A stretch of DNA of 64,000 nucleotides, from assembly GCA_963848355.1 (NCBI GenBank), contig CAWKDG010000002.1:496001-560000 (forward strand). The letters are read 5' to 3'. Every line of letters starts with the position of its first letter. Position 1 is the stretch's first letter. Of the stretch, positions 18,781 to 28,528 are shown piece after piece. The position numbers and the translations under genes are program-made. The notes beneath the pieces were generated by a model. It worked only from the letters and a program-made list of their open reading frames with translations. It made no database searches and was not told the origin of the DNA. The stretch comes from CAWKDG01 sp963848355. Its GTDB lineage: Bacteria > Actinomycetota > Acidimicrobiia > Acidimicrobiales > UBA8190.

Positions 18781-20362
18781 TCATCCGTCGACGTCGCGGA
18801 GCACGGCCATCGCCGCGTTGCGCCCGTTGACGGCGATCACGCTCCCCCCGGATGCGTGGCGGCACCGCACAGGTAGACACCTTCCAGGGGCAGGCGGGGC
18901 CCGAAGCGCCGGTCCCACAGCTGTTCGGCCAGGCAGTCGCCCTGGAAGATGTGACCCCCGGTGAGACCCATCCGCTCCTCGATGTCGGGGGGACCGAGCA
19001 CCTGCCTGTGCTCGATCAGATCGGACACCCCCGGTGCGAACCGCTCCACCTCGGCGATCGCCGCGTCGGCGATCGCCTGGCGGCGGCTCTCCCAGTCCCC
19101 CTGGGCCAGCTGGTAGGGGACGTACTGGGCGAACACGCTCATGGCATGGCGTCCCGGCGGCGCCACCGAGGGGTCGTAGGCCGTGTGGAAGTACAGCTCG
19201 CACCACGCCGGTGCCGGCTCACCGCGCCGGCTCGTCTCGTAGGCCGCCTGGGTGGCGTCGATCCCGGTGCTGATCGTCACCATGGCGCGGTGCGGCTCCG
19301 TCTCGGGCCCGGCGGCCCGAAAACGCGGGCAGCCCGGTCAGGGCGCAATTGATCTTCAGCACCGGGCTGTCGATGCGCCAGCCGCGCCACCCGCCGGCGC
19401 AGCGTCTCCGGACCCTGGTCCTCGCACAACGCCAGCGTCCGTCTCGGGTCGGCGTTCGAGACCACGACCGGGGCCCGGATCATCTCGCCGCCCTCGAGCC
19501 GCACCCCGTCGCCGGGGACGATGGCGGCCACCGTCACCCCGGTGGCGAGCACGGCGCCGGCGTCGGCGGCGGCATCGGCCAGGGCGAACGAGATCCGGCC
19601 CATCCCGCCCTGGACGTAGCCCCAGGCCCCGGGCTCGCCCTCCAGGGTCCCGCTCGAGTGCATCAGGTGGACGGCGGCCGTCCCGGCGTCGCGCGGCCCG
19701 GCGTAGGTCCCGATGATCCCCTGCCCGTGCAGGGCGGTCCGTAGACGCTCGTCGCGCACGTGCCGCTCGACCACGTCGGCGATCGAAGCCTCGAACACGA
19801 CCTCCATCGCCTCGGGGTCGTGGCCCAACAGCTCCTCCAGCGCGGGCCGGTCCGGTGCGTCGCCCACCCACGTGTCGCGTCCCGGTCCCCGCAGTTCTCG
19901 GCGGATCCGGCCGAACAGCGCCTCGTAGGCGGCGAACCCCTCTTCGTCGCCGGGAGCCAGGGCGGCCACGGCGGCGGCGGAGCGCTCCGGGTCGTTCCAC
20001 AGCGCGATCGACGTCCCGTCCTCGAACGGGCACCACAGATGGGGGTCCACGATGTGGACCCGGTAGCCGCGGTCGCGCAGGCCGAGCTCGTCGACCACCA
20101 GCGGATGGAGCAGTCCCACCAGATAGGCGCAGGGGCTCACGATCCAGTCGGGATCACCGAACGGTTGCTCCGACGTGCAGGCCCCGCCGAGCCGGTCCCG
20201 GCGCTCGAGGACAAGAACGCGCTTGCCGGCGCGCGCCAGGTAGGCGGCGGCGGTGAGCCCGTTGTGGCCCCCGCCCACCACGACGACGTCCCACGGCCGC
20301 GACGCCAGCTCTGCCACCGGCGCCGGCAGGCCCACCTGCCCGAGGACGTCGCGCACAGCCAT
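18781..20362 (-). CDS. FAD/NAD(P)-dependent oxidoreductase, phytoene-desaturase/PYROXD2-like, three frameshifts
   Basis: Flavin amine-oxidase fold enzyme of about 525 aa. The dinucleotide motif VVVGGGHNGLTAAAYLARAG is at residues 28-47; GGMGRISFAL is in the middle. C-terminal LCGAATHPGG and VNGRNAAMAVL close the FAD site. Breaks lie near 19385-19392 (joins to WRIDSPVLKINCAL), 19304-19321 (joins to ETEPHRAMVTISTG) and 18843-18849 (missing G in a run of six, joins to SVIAVNG). The family desaturates or isomerises lipids and carotenoids; the substrate is unknown. Confidence 0.85.
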
Positions 20363-20371
20363 GGCGCGTGT

Positions 20372-21364
20372 CTAGCGCACCGGCGGCAGAGGCTCCGGGA
20401 AGAAGCGATGGTGGTCCCGGCCGGTGACCTCGTAGATGGCGGTCCCGCGGCGACCGTCGTCGGTCTCGACCGCCATCAGATGCTGTCCGCCCCCATAGAA
20501 CGGCCGGTACGGCGCGCACCACCGGCCCGACCCGCGCACGACCACCTCCCGGCCGCCCTCCAGGGTGAACACGACCGTGCCCGACAGTCCGTCGACGGCG
20601 GCGCCGTCGGCGCCGTAGTCGACGGCGTCACCGGCGGCGTCGACCCAGCGCAGATCGTGGCGGAAGTCGACGACGGGGACCGGTGGCGCCCCGTCGGCCG
20701 GGGCCCAGCACCCGTCGGTGAAGATCCGGGCGCCGTTGGCCAGCTCCCAGTGCCAGACGCCGAGCATCCCGTCGGGCAGCTGGACGGCGAACCAGGTCCA
20801 GCAGGGAATGCGCCCGTGGTCCCGCACCCCCCACGAGTGGTCACGCTGGCCGAGCCATCCCGTCACCGGTCCGCCGCGTCCGCCCTTGTCGTACGAGCCC
20901 GCGAACGTCCCCGACTGGATCATGTGACTCTGGTCCCACAGCAGCGCCCCCTGGTCGTCGAGCAGCCTCCCCCGACGCAGCCCGTACGGCGCCGTTCTGG
21001 CCGTGAACGTCAGGTCGGCGTCGAAGCCGTCGGCGTCGTCGACGACGACATGCACACGACGGAATGGCTCCTCGATCACGACCGACACCGGTCCCACCTG
21101 CGACGTGTGGGGATCACCGTCGGCCGGCCGCTGGTAGAAGCCGAACAACAGCTCACCGCCGACGCGGCCCAGTACCAGGGCGTCGAGGGTGTGGCGTGCC
21201 GGGTACGTGGCCATGGCGATGGCGATCACGTCGCTGTCGACATCGGGGCCGTGAGCCACCACGAAGTAGCTCTCCCGCCAGTGCTGGTGCTCGATGGCGA
21301 CCACCGACAACGGCTCGGGGATCTGGTGGACGAAGTACTCGTCGTTGGCGGTCAGAGACGGCAT
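20372..21364 (-). CDS. AttH/CrtC-like lipocalin-fold protein (DUF7064/7065-type)
   Basis: 330-aa protein with the HSWGVR motif (GQRDHSWGVRDHGRIPCWTW) found in hydroxyneurosporene dehydratase-like and DUF7064/7065 proteins, which have a double beta-barrel. No signal peptide or membrane span. It lies 9 bp downstream of the phosphotransferase gene and 9 bp upstream of the FAD oxidoreductase, so the products probably act in one pathway on a hydrophobic substrate. Specific reaction unknown. Confidence 0.7.
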   Translation of the reverse strand: MPSLTANDEYFVHQIPEPLSVVAIEHQHWRESYFVVAHGPDVDSDVIAIAMATYPARHTLDALVLGRVGGELLFGFYQRPADGDPHTSQVGPVSVVIEEPFRRVHVVVDDADGFDADLTFTARTAPYGLRRGRLLDDQGALLWDQSHMIQSGTFAGSYDKGGRGGPVTGWLGQRDHSWGVRDHGRIPCWTWFAVQLPDGMLGVWHWELANGARIFTDGCWAPADGAPPVPVVDFRHDLRWVDAAGDAVDYGADGAAVDGLSGTVVFTLEGGREVVVRGSGRWCAPYRPFYGGGQHLMAVETDDGRRGTAIYEVTGRDHHRFFPEPLPPVR

Positions 21365-21373
21365 GCTCGCTCC

Positions 21374-22501
21374 TCAGTCGATGTCGATCAGGTCGTGGGA
21401 ACCCAGGTCGACGATCTGGGCGGCGTGGCGCCGGGCCATGGTGAGGAACATCTCGTCGCCGCGCGCCGTGCGCTCGACCATCATCGACGCCCCCACCGCC
21501 ATCAGGTAGCCGGCATAGGCGTAGCGGCGGTAGTCGGTGAAGCAGTCGTCGAACGAGTATCCGTCAACCCCGCCGGCCACCAGCGCGCCGTGGTACTCCC
21601 GGACCAGTCGCTCCTCGTGCCGACGGCGCTCCTCCACCGACGGACCGGCCCCGAGGAAGTAGGACACGTCGGCCGCGCCGGGCCCGAGCACCACGGTCTG
21701 CCAGTCGACGACGGCCAGTGGCGGGCCGCCGGCGCCGCTCCCGAACATGAGGTTGTCGAGGCGGTAGTCGGCGTGCTGGACCGTCCACGGGCGCCGGTGC
21801 CGACGCAGGTACGTGCCGATGTCCGGCATCAGTCCGCGACCGACGTCGAGGACCGACTCGTCGAGGACGTCGCCGTAGCGGGCAGCGAACCCGTCGAACA
21901 GCACCGGCAGCAGGGCCGCACCGACGTCGTCGCTCTCGGCCGTCCGCCGGTTGAGCCAGTCGAGCGTCTCCAGGCTGGCATCACCCCAGCGCGGGGCGTG
22001 CAGTGCGGCCAGCTCGGTCAGGGCCAGGGCCGCCTCGTCGACCGTGCACCCCTCCACCTGGTCACCGACACAGGCGGGCGCCAGGTCCTCGAGGACGAGC
22101 ACGAACTCGGCCGTGGCCGGGTCGACGTCGGCGTGGTAGCAGCGCGGCGTGCGCACCCCCACCGTCGGCGCCACCTGCTGGTAGAAGCGCACCTCGACCT
22201 CGGAGGTGCGCATGGCCAGAGCGGTGGAACGACTGGTGACGTCGGCGGCGGTGAACTTCCCCACCACACTCGGCGGGCCGGCGGCGACGTCGGTGTCGTA
22301 GTGCGGCGACAACCGCACGCTGTCGGCCATCTGCCCGGTGCCGACCACCTCGCAGTCGAAGCCCACCACGGCGCCGTCGGCGAGAACACCGGCGCGGCGC
22401 AGGACATCGGTCAACCACGGCGCCGTCACCTGCTCGGGACGCCAGACACCGGTGCGTGGCCCTCCCGGCGCTCCGGCCACGGAGCCCACCCCCTCGATCA
22501 C
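21374..22501 (-). CDS. Aminoglycoside-phosphotransferase-fold kinase-like protein
   Basis: 375-aa protein kinase-fold phosphotransferase. The catalytic loop is VQHADYRLDNLMF (HxDxxxxN) and the metal-binding motif is VVDWQTVVLGPG. The N-terminal lobe has the beta-strand pattern SVVGKFTAADVTSRST. This subgroup phosphorylates small molecules such as ecdysteroids, choline or sugars in different hosts. First gene of the four-gene minus-strand operon to 18367. The target is unknown. Confidence 0.85.
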   Translation of the reverse strand: MIEGVGSVAGAPGGPRTGVWRPEQVTAPWLTDVLRRAGVLADGAVVGFDCEVVGTGQMADSVRLSPHYDTDVAAGPPSVVGKFTAADVTSRSTALAMRTSEVEVRFYQQVAPTVGVRTPRCYHADVDPATAEFVLVLEDLAPACVGDQVEGCTVDEAALALTELAALHAPRWGDASLETLDWLNRRTAESDDVGAALLPVLFDGFAARYGDVLDESVLDVGRGLMPDIGTYLRRHRRPWTVQHADYRLDNLMFGSGAGGPPLAVVDWQTVVLGPGAADVSYFLGAGPSVEERRRHEERLVREYHGALVAGGVDGYSFDDCFTDYRRYAYAGYLMAVGASMMVERTARGDEMFLTMARRHAAQIVDLGSHDLIDID

Positions 22502-22615
22502 GGCATCACCTCGGACGCGACGCTACCCAGGGCCTGGTGGGGACACGTCATTGCTGGTCATGGCGGGCGTCCTCCCGTTCAGTTCCCCCCTGACCGTGCC
22601 GATAACGTCTGGGTG

Positions 22616-23683
22616 ATGGAGCCCACCCGGATCGGTGAACAGGGGGGCACACCGACCCTGGGCGAGCGGACCACTGCCGCCGACATCGAGCGGCCCACCG
22701 CACCGACGCTGGCCACGGCGGTGCGCCACCGTGGCCCCGACCGCGTGACACCGGACCTCGACGCTGCCATCGCTCTGGGGCGGCAGCTCGTCTCCAACCT
22801 GAGCCACGTCCTCCTGGGCACGCCGGGAGCGCTGACGGCGGCCGCCATCGCCGCGCTGTCGGGCGGCCACCTGCTCATCGAGGACGTCCCCGGTGTGGGC
22901 AAGACCGTGCTCGCCCACGCGCTGGCCCTGTCCCTCGGAGCGGATCTCTCGCGCGTCCAGGGGCACCCTGACCTCCTCCCGTCCGACATCACCGGCGTCT
23001 CGGTCTTCTCCCCCGACGCCGGGACGTGGGAGTTCCGTCCCGGGCCGGTGTTCGCCCACGTCGTCCTCGTCGACGAGCTCAATCGCACACCACCGCGCAC
23101 ACAGGCCGCCCTCCTCGAGACCATGGAGGAGCAACAGGTCTCCGTCGACGGCGAGTCGTACCCGTTGCCCCACCCCCATCTGGTGATCGCCACCCAGAAC
23201 CCGCTCTCGCAGCTCGGGACCTATCCTCTCGTCGAGAGCCAGCTCGACCGGTTCGCTCTGGCCACGGCCATCGGGTATCCCGATGCCGACACCGAGACCC
23301 AGCTCGTCCTCCACCACGGCGGGAAGTTCGCTCTGAGCGCCCTCGGACCTGTCTGCACGCCGGCCGGGTGGCTCGAGGCCCAGCGCGCCACCGAGACGGT
23401 GGCCGTGGCTCCCGCCCTGGCCGAGTACGCCGTGGCCCTGTGCCGGGCCAGTCGCAGCGCCGCCGGCGTGCGCCTCGGCGCCAGTCCGCGCGCGGCGATC
23501 TGGCTCATCCGCTCGGCCCAGGCCCACGCCGTCCTGTCGGCCCGGACCTACGTCACGCCCGACGACGTGAAGGCGGTGGCCACCGCCTGCCTGGCCCACC
23601 GCCTGATGACCGACGAAGGCGTCGAGCGCGGCGTGGCCGTCGTCCGCGGGCTCCTCGAATCGACACCCGCCCCTCGCCCGTGA
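22616..23683 (+). CDS. MoxR-family AAA+ ATPase
   Basis: 355-aa AAA+ ATPase of the MoxR group, thought to act as a chaperone for metal insertion or complex assembly. Walker A is EDVPGVGKT, Walker B is VVLVDELNRTPP, and LETMEEQQVSVDG and ATQNPLSQLGTYPLVESQLDRF are MoxR signatures. The ATG at 22616 follows a 110-bp intergenic region. Its stop overlaps the GTG of the DUF58 gene (GTGA), the classic MoxR-DUF58-transglutaminase order. Confidence 0.95.
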   Translation: MEPTRIGEQGGTPTLGERTTAADIERPTAPTLATAVRHRGPDRVTPDLDAAIALGRQLVSNLSHVLLGTPGALTAAAIAALSGGHLLIEDVPGVGKTVLAHALALSLGADLSRVQGHPDLLPSDITGVSVFSPDAGTWEFRPGPVFAHVVLVDELNRTPPRTQAALLETMEEQQVSVDGESYPLPHPHLVIATQNPLSQLGTYPLVESQLDRFALATAIGYPDADTETQLVLHHGGKFALSALGPVCTPAGWLEAQRATETVAVAPALAEYAVALCRASRSAAGVRLGASPRAAIWLIRSAQAHAVLSARTYVTPDDVKAVATACLAHRLMTDEGVERGVAVVRGLLESTPAPRP

Positions 23684-24747
23684 CGCCGGTGTCGGGGCGG
23701 GACCGGGCCCGGCGGCGAAGCCCCCGCTCCCGGAGCTTCGTCCGACCGCTGCGGCCCTTCGTCCCCATCAGCAGTTGTCTCCTCGTCGTCCTCGGCTGGG
23801 GCGTGGTGGCCCACAACAGCGGGGCCGGATGGGTCCAGGCCCTCGGCGACGTGGTGGCCGGGACGCTCCTGCTCGGCACCCTCGGCCCGGCCTTCGTCCT
23901 GGCCCGGGCCCGGCTGCGCGTCACCACCGTCCCCCATGACGCCACCGCCGGCCTGCCCTGCCCGATCGGCGTCTCCTGCTCCTCGCGGGTCCGTGTCACC
24001 CCTGTCCACCCGTCGGGACCCGCCTGCTTCGTCGGGCCCGCCGACGACCCCGGGGGCACCGACCACGGCACCGGCCACGGCACCGGCCACGGCGCGCCCG
24101 GTCGCATCCGGGGCGACGAGCTCACCCTGCTCCCCCGTCGGCGCGCCGTCGTGTCGTCGATCTCCGTCGATGTGGCCACGGCCGCACCCTTCGGGCTGAT
24201 GTGGTGGACCCGGCGCCTGCGCCTGGAGCTCCCGGCCGAGCTGCACATCGGTCCGAAGATCGGACCCCCCGTGGTCCTCCCGCGCCAGGAGGACGACCAC
24301 TCCGGCAACAGCGCCCACCGGTCACCGCGTGACATCGGCGAGCCCCGGGGGGTCCGCCCCTACCGTCCGGGTGACAGCCGGCGGTGGGTCCACTGGCCGG
24401 CCACGGCCCACAGCGGCGAGCTGATGGTCCGCGAGATGGAGGGCCCGACGGTGGAACCGGTCGTGGTCGTCGTCACCCTGCCGTCGGACGAGGAGGCCGC
24501 GGAGTCGGTCGCCGAGCGGGCGTTCGGCACCTTGGTGGCGCTGTTCGACCGTGGGACGGCGGTGATCCTCAGCACGACCGAGGTGGCCGGCCGCCGCACC
24601 GGTGCCGTCGCCGACCGCCGCTCGGCGGGACGGCGACTCGCCCGTGCCGTCCCCCCCGGAGCCGGGACCGGAGGCGACGCCGACCCCGGGGTGGCGGTGA
24701 CGGTGGGCGCCGGCGTCGGCACCCCCGAGGACGCGGGCCGGCCGTGA
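23680..24747 (+). CDS. DUF58 domain membrane protein
   Basis: 355-aa partner of MoxR. Two membrane segments near the N-terminus (ISSCLLVVLGWGVVAH; LGDVVAGTLLLGTLG), then the DUF58 signature RPYRPGDSRRWVHWPATA. An odd short repeat HGTGHGTGHG sits inside the linker (around 24062-24090), encoded by a repeated ggcaccggccac-type unit. Start GTG 23680 overlaps the moxR stop; its own stop overlaps the next GTG. Confidence 0.9.
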   Translation: MTPVSGRDRARRRSPRSRSFVRPLRPFVPISSCLLVVLGWGVVAHNSGAGWVQALGDVVAGTLLLGTLGPAFVLARARLRVTTVPHDATAGLPCPIGVSCSSRVRVTPVHPSGPACFVGPADDPGGTDHGTGHGTGHGAPGRIRGDELTLLPRRRAVVSSISVDVATAAPFGLMWWTRRLRLELPAELHIGPKIGPPVVLPRQEDDHSGNSAHRSPRDIGEPRGVRPYRPGDSRRWVHWPATAHSGELMVREMEGPTVEPVVVVVTLPSDEEAAESVAERAFGTLVALFDRGTAVILSTTEVAGRRTGAVADRRSAGRRLARAVPPGAGTGGDADPGVAVTVGAGVGTPEDAGRP

Positions 24748-26927
24748 GCCTGCTCGGCGCCATCAAGCGGGCCAACCGGCCCGGACCGCCCGAGAACTCG
24801 GCCGGGTTACGGCTCGCCTGCGCCGGTGCGGTCGTCACCGGCATCGCCGCCTGCCGGGCCGAGGGCGAGCTGTCGTGGGCCGTGGCGGCGACGTCGATGG
24901 CGCTCGTCTCCGTGGGCATGTACTTCTCGTACCGCACGCGGGCGCAGCCGATCGGATGGCTCAAGCCGCTGCTGGCCCTGGCCGCGCTGGCCGCCTTCTT
25001 CTGGTTCTTCCGGCAGCTCACGGGTCAGGAGCTCTACGACGTGAGCACCGTCGAGGACCCCCTCGCCCTGCTCTTCGTCTGGATCCAGGTGGCCCACGCC
25101 TTCGACGTCCCCGCCCGCCGGGACCTGGCCTTCTCGCTGGCCGGTTCGGCCAGCCTGATGGCGGTGGCCGCCGCCCAGGCCGTCGATCTCGGTTTCGGCG
25201 TCTACGCCCTCGTCTGGATCGCCTTCGGCCTGTGGGGACTGGTCCGGATGTGGGGATCGGCCAGCGACGGCGGTCGCATCCGGGGACGGGCCCTCTTCGC
25301 CACGGTCGTCGCCGTGGCCGTCCTGGCCGCCGCCGTGCTCACCGTCCTCCCCGCCCCCGAAGTGGCGGGCCGCATCGATTTCCCGGCCAATTCGGCTGGA
25401 GGGGCGGGACTCCCGGTCGCCGGCGGGCTCACGGGCGACGCCGGGCGGGCCACGGAGCCGGCCCGGGCCGGCACCGCCTCGGGGGCGACGCGCGTCGGGG
25501 GATTCCTCGGCTTCGCCACCCACCTCGACACCGCTCTGCGCGGTTCGCTCGGCAGCACCGTGGTCATGCGGGTGCGCGCCCAGCGTCCCTCGTACTGGAT
25601 CGGCGAGACCTTCGACATCTGGGACGGCCAGAGCTGGAAGGTACCGTCTCGGAACTCGCCCGTCGCCCTCTTCTCGGGGTCCCCGTTCCCCGTGCCCCCG
25701 GCCGTCGACTCCCCGCAGGTGGTCGATCTGCCGCCGAGCCAGAGCGACCTCCAGACCTTCTACATGGCCCAGTCCAGCCCCAACCTGATCTTCCATGCCG
25801 ACGATGCCGTCGACGTCTGGTTCCCGGCGCGCGACATCTATCTCTCGGGTAACGACACCATCGTGTCGCCCATCGCCCTCGGTCCCGGGGCCATCTACAC
25901 CGTCCGGTCCGACGTGGACACACCGACGACGGCACAGCTCGAGGCGGTCACCGGTTCGCCGGCGTCGACGGAGACGGCCGCCCAGCGCAAGACGCTCGAC
26001 ATCGATCTGCAGCTTCCCCATCCCTACCCGCGCGTCCGCGCTTTGGCCGAGAGGATCACGGCCACGAAGACCACGACCGACGCCAAGGTCCAGGCCCTCA
26101 TCTCGTGGATCGGCGCGCACACCCACTACTCGACCGACATCCCTCCCCTCCCGCCCGGCGCCGACACCGTCGACGAGTTCCTCTTCGGCAACCGCACCGG
26201 CTTCTGCGAGCAGATCTCCACGGCCATGGCCGTCATGCTGCGGTCGATCGGCATCCCCGCCCGTGAAGCCGTCGGGTACGTTCCCGGCTCGTACAACCCG
26301 ATCACCGACCTCTACGAGGTGCAGGGCAAGGACGCCCATGCGTGGGTGCAGGTCTGGTTCCCCCACTACGGCTGGCAGAGCTTCGACCCCACCGCCGTCG
26401 TGCCCCTGGCCAACCCCTCACCCGGAGCCACCCTCGTCCACGACACCGCCCGTGCCCTGCGGCGGCTCCCCCTCGTCCCCCTCGGCATCGTCCTCGTCCT
26501 GGCCGTGGCGGCCGTCCTCGTGATCCGCTGGCGTCGTCGGCGCCCGGCCACGTGGGCCCTGGCCGTGGCCCGCCGCATGGAGCGTGCCGGCGGGCGGGCG
26601 GGACGCCCCCGGCGACCCGGTGAGACGATCACCGAGTACGCGTCGATCCTCGACGCCATGGCCGGCGACTCCTCAGGGACGTGGAGCGCCCTGGCCTGGT
26701 TGGTCGAGGCCAGCGCCTACGGACAGACCGAGCCGTCCCCCGACGAGCGCCGGCGGGCCGAACGCGTCAGTCGCCGCCGTCCCGATCGACACCGGTCACG
26801 CGCCGACGACGCCTCGGCCCTGGTGGGGGCCACGGCGGTCAGGCCGACAGATGTCCCCGCGCCTCGTCGAGGCCCACCTGCGCCTCCACCAGGGGACGGA
26901 GGCTCATCAACTGGCGGGGCCGGCTGA
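24744..26927 (+). CDS. Transglutaminase-like membrane protein (TgpA type)
   Basis: 727-aa protein: several N-terminal membrane helices, a periplasmic transglutaminase-like domain, a membrane helix (LVPLGIVLVLAVAAVLVI) and a basic cytoplasmic tail. The catalytic triad is readable: Cys in NRTGFCEQISTAM, His in GKDAHAWVQVW, Asp in WQSFDPTAVV. The last 89 bp overlap the convergent oxidoreductase gene and are low-complexity (proline/glycine rich), so the true end could be slightly earlier. Third gene of the MoxR operon. Confidence 0.92.
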   Translation: MSLLGAIKRANRPGPPENSAGLRLACAGAVVTGIAACRAEGELSWAVAATSMALVSVGMYFSYRTRAQPIGWLKPLLALAALAAFFWFFRQLTGQELYDVSTVEDPLALLFVWIQVAHAFDVPARRDLAFSLAGSASLMAVAAAQAVDLGFGVYALVWIAFGLWGLVRMWGSASDGGRIRGRALFATVVAVAVLAAAVLTVLPAPEVAGRIDFPANSAGGAGLPVAGGLTGDAGRATEPARAGTASGATRVGGFLGFATHLDTALRGSLGSTVVMRVRAQRPSYWIGETFDIWDGQSWKVPSRNSPVALFSGSPFPVPPAVDSPQVVDLPPSQSDLQTFYMAQSSPNLIFHADDAVDVWFPARDIYLSGNDTIVSPIALGPGAIYTVRSDVDTPTTAQLEAVTGSPASTETAAQRKTLDIDLQLPHPYPRVRALAERITATKTTTDAKVQALISWIGAHTHYSTDIPPLPPGADTVDEFLFGNRTGFCEQISTAMAVMLRSIGIPAREAVGYVPGSYNPITDLYEVQGKDAHAWVQVWFPHYGWQSFDPTAVVPLANPSPGATLVHDTARALRRLPLVPLGIVLVLAVAAVLVIRWRRRRPATWALAVARRMERAGGRAGRPRRPGETITEYASILDAMAGDSSGTWSALAWLVEASAYGQTEPSPDERRRAERVSRRRPDRHRSRADDASALVGATAVRPTDVPAPRRGPPAPPPGDGGSSTGGAG

Positions 26928-28065
26928 ACCCGAGCGCGGCGGTCACCCTCCCCTGGCGTGCGTAGAGGGCGACGAAGCGACGCTCCTCGATGGACCCGTC
27001 GACCACGACGACCTCGTCGTCGGGATGGGGATGGCCGATCACCTGGATCTTCGTCTCGTACTGATCGGACCAGAAATAGGGCACCGGCGAGTAGGTGGGC
27101 GCGTGGCCACGCCCGGCCAGGAGGCTGCGGGCGCCGGCCACCCCCTGCTCCGCCGCGTTCGTCCAGTGCTCGATGCGGATCTCGGCGCCGAGCCGTTCGT
27201 CGAACCAGTGGGCCAGGTCGCCGGCGACGACGATGTCGTCCGCCGCGTGCAGGGTGGCGTCGGCCTTGACCCCGTTGTCGATCTCGAGGCCGGAGTCCTC
27301 CAGCCACTGTGTCGTGGGGCTCACCCCCACCCCGACGACGACCACGTCAGCCGGGATCACCGCACCGTCGACGAGGGCCACGCCGTTCACCCGCTCACCG
27401 GGCGGCGACTCCTCCGTGGTGAGGCCCGACACCCCCACACCGGCGCGCACGTCGACACCGTGGTCGGTGTGCAGTGCCGCACACACGGCACCCATGTCGT
27501 CGCCGAGGACACGCGCCAACGGCACCGGCAGCGCCTCGACCACGGTGACCTCGACCCCGAGGCCGTGGCAGGTGGCGGCCACCTCGGATCCGATGAACCC
27601 GGCCCCGACGACGACGAGCCGCCGCCTTTCCCCCGACACGTCGGCCCCGAGGGCGAAGCAGTCCTCGAGCGTCCGCAGGGTGTGCACGCCCGACAGGCCC
27701 GCCGTCCCGGCCAGGGTCCGGGGGTGGGCACCGCTGGCCACGACACAGCCGTCGAACTCCACGCGGGCCCCGTCATCGAGATCGATCGAGTGGCCGGCGA
27801 CGTCGAGCGCGGTGGCCGTGTGCCCGAGCCGGAGATCGAGGCCGAGAGCGGCGATCTTCTCCGGATCGCGCAGACGGACGCGGTCCAGTCCCCATGTCCC
27901 GGCCAGCAGCTGCTTCGACAGCGGCGGACGGTCATACGGTTCGTGGGTCTCCGCCCCGATCAGGACGATCCGGCCGTCGTAGCCCTCGGCGCGCAACGTC
28001 TCGGCCGCGCGCAGTCCGGCCAGGGAAGCGCCGACCACGGCGATCGTCGAGTGCGTGTCGAACAC
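26839..28065 (-). CDS. FAD-dependent pyridine nucleotide reductase (ferredoxin reductase type)
   Basis: About 408 aa. FAD motif AVVGASLAGLRAAETLR at the N-terminus, DRPPLSKQLLAG, a second dinucleotide motif VVVGAGFIGSEVAATC for NAD(P)H, and GDLAHWFD before a C-terminal reductase domain. It would pass electrons from NAD(P)H to a ferredoxin or Rieske component. Start ATG 28065 (MVFDTHSTI) is preferred over ATG 28083 because it sits directly before the first strand. No ferredoxin or oxygenase gene is adjacent. Confidence 0.9.
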   Translation of the reverse strand: MFDTHSTIAVVGASLAGLRAAETLRAEGYDGRIVLIGAETHEPYDRPPLSKQLLAGTWGLDRVRLRDPEKIAALGLDLRLGHTATALDVAGHSIDLDDGARVEFDGCVVASGAHPRTLAGTAGLSGVHTLRTLEDCFALGADVSGERRRLVVVGAGFIGSEVAATCHGLGVEVTVVEALPVPLARVLGDDMGAVCAALHTDHGVDVRAGVGVSGLTTEESPPGERVNGVALVDGAVIPADVVVVGVGVSPTTQWLEDSGLEIDNGVKADATLHAADDIVVAGDLAHWFDERLGAEIRIEHWTNAAEQGVAGARSLLAGRGHAPTYSPVPYFWSDQYETKIQVIGHPHPDDEVVVVDGSIEERRFVALYARQGRVTAALGFSRPRQLMSLRPLVEAQVGLDEARGHLSA

Positions 28066-28137
28066 CATGAGCGCACCGCACACTAATGGCCGGTGTCACC
28101 TCGGGCGGCGACGACCGGAACGACGAAGCACACAACC

Positions 28138-28175
28138 GGCACGGCGCGTCCAGCTCGCGCCGGACGCGCCGTGCC
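28138..28175 (-). terminator. Perfect 14-bp hairpin downstream of beta-propeller remnant
   Basis: Arms 28138-28151 and 28162-28175 with a 10-nt loop. It lies between the stop of the remnant at 28214 and the start of the reductase at 28065, both on the minus strand, so it probably ends the remnant's transcript. No T-run follows. Confidence 0.55.
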
Positions 28176-28213
28176 AGGGTGAGAGGTCCCAGGACGTGAG
28201 GGTAAGGGGCGCC

Positions 28214-28528
28214 CTAGCTGGCGGCGATACCCTCTATGGGTGAAGCCAGCCCGGTGACGGCGCCGATCTCGAACAGAGTCCCGTCGGCCTTGACGTGGAA
28301 TTCGTCCAGGGTCCCCGCCCCGCCGTTCTCCACGTACAGGAAGTGTCCGTTGGGGGTGGCCACTGAGTCGGTCGTGCCGGCGTCGGTCGACGCCGCCACG
28401 CCGACGAGCACTGGGGATCCACTGCCGTTCACCTGGAAGGCGCTCAGTGTGGCGCTGCCGGCATTGGATCCGTAGAAGAAGCCGTTGTCGGTCGAACGAC
28501 TCAGGATGAAGGACGTCGACGCCTTCAC
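28214..28528 (-). pseudogene. C-terminal remnant of a beta-propeller (lactonase-like) protein
   Basis: About 95 residues resembling the last blades of YVTN/lactonase-type propellers: NGFFYGSNAGSATLSAFQV, then NGHFLYVENGGAGTLDEFHV, ending GLASPIEGIAAS. A whole protein of this type has several hundred residues and often a signal peptide. Here everything upstream of about 28500 is missing, because the sequence runs directly into the start of the ECF sigma gene on the other strand. I read it as the surviving 3' end of a deleted gene. Confidence 0.6.

Noticed and set aside
19760..22615. Very long open frame on the plus strand antisense to the 18.4-22.5 kb operon
   Set aside because: It is a side effect of high GC; it has no domain features and overlaps four well-supported minus-strand genes. 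Only the part from 22616 (MoxR) is real.
24062..24090. Short HGTGHGTGHG repeat in the DUF58 protein as a possible microsatellite or CRISPR-like unit
   Set aside because: Only two to three short in-frame units within a coding linker; no spacer structure. No CRISPR array is seen anywhere in the window.
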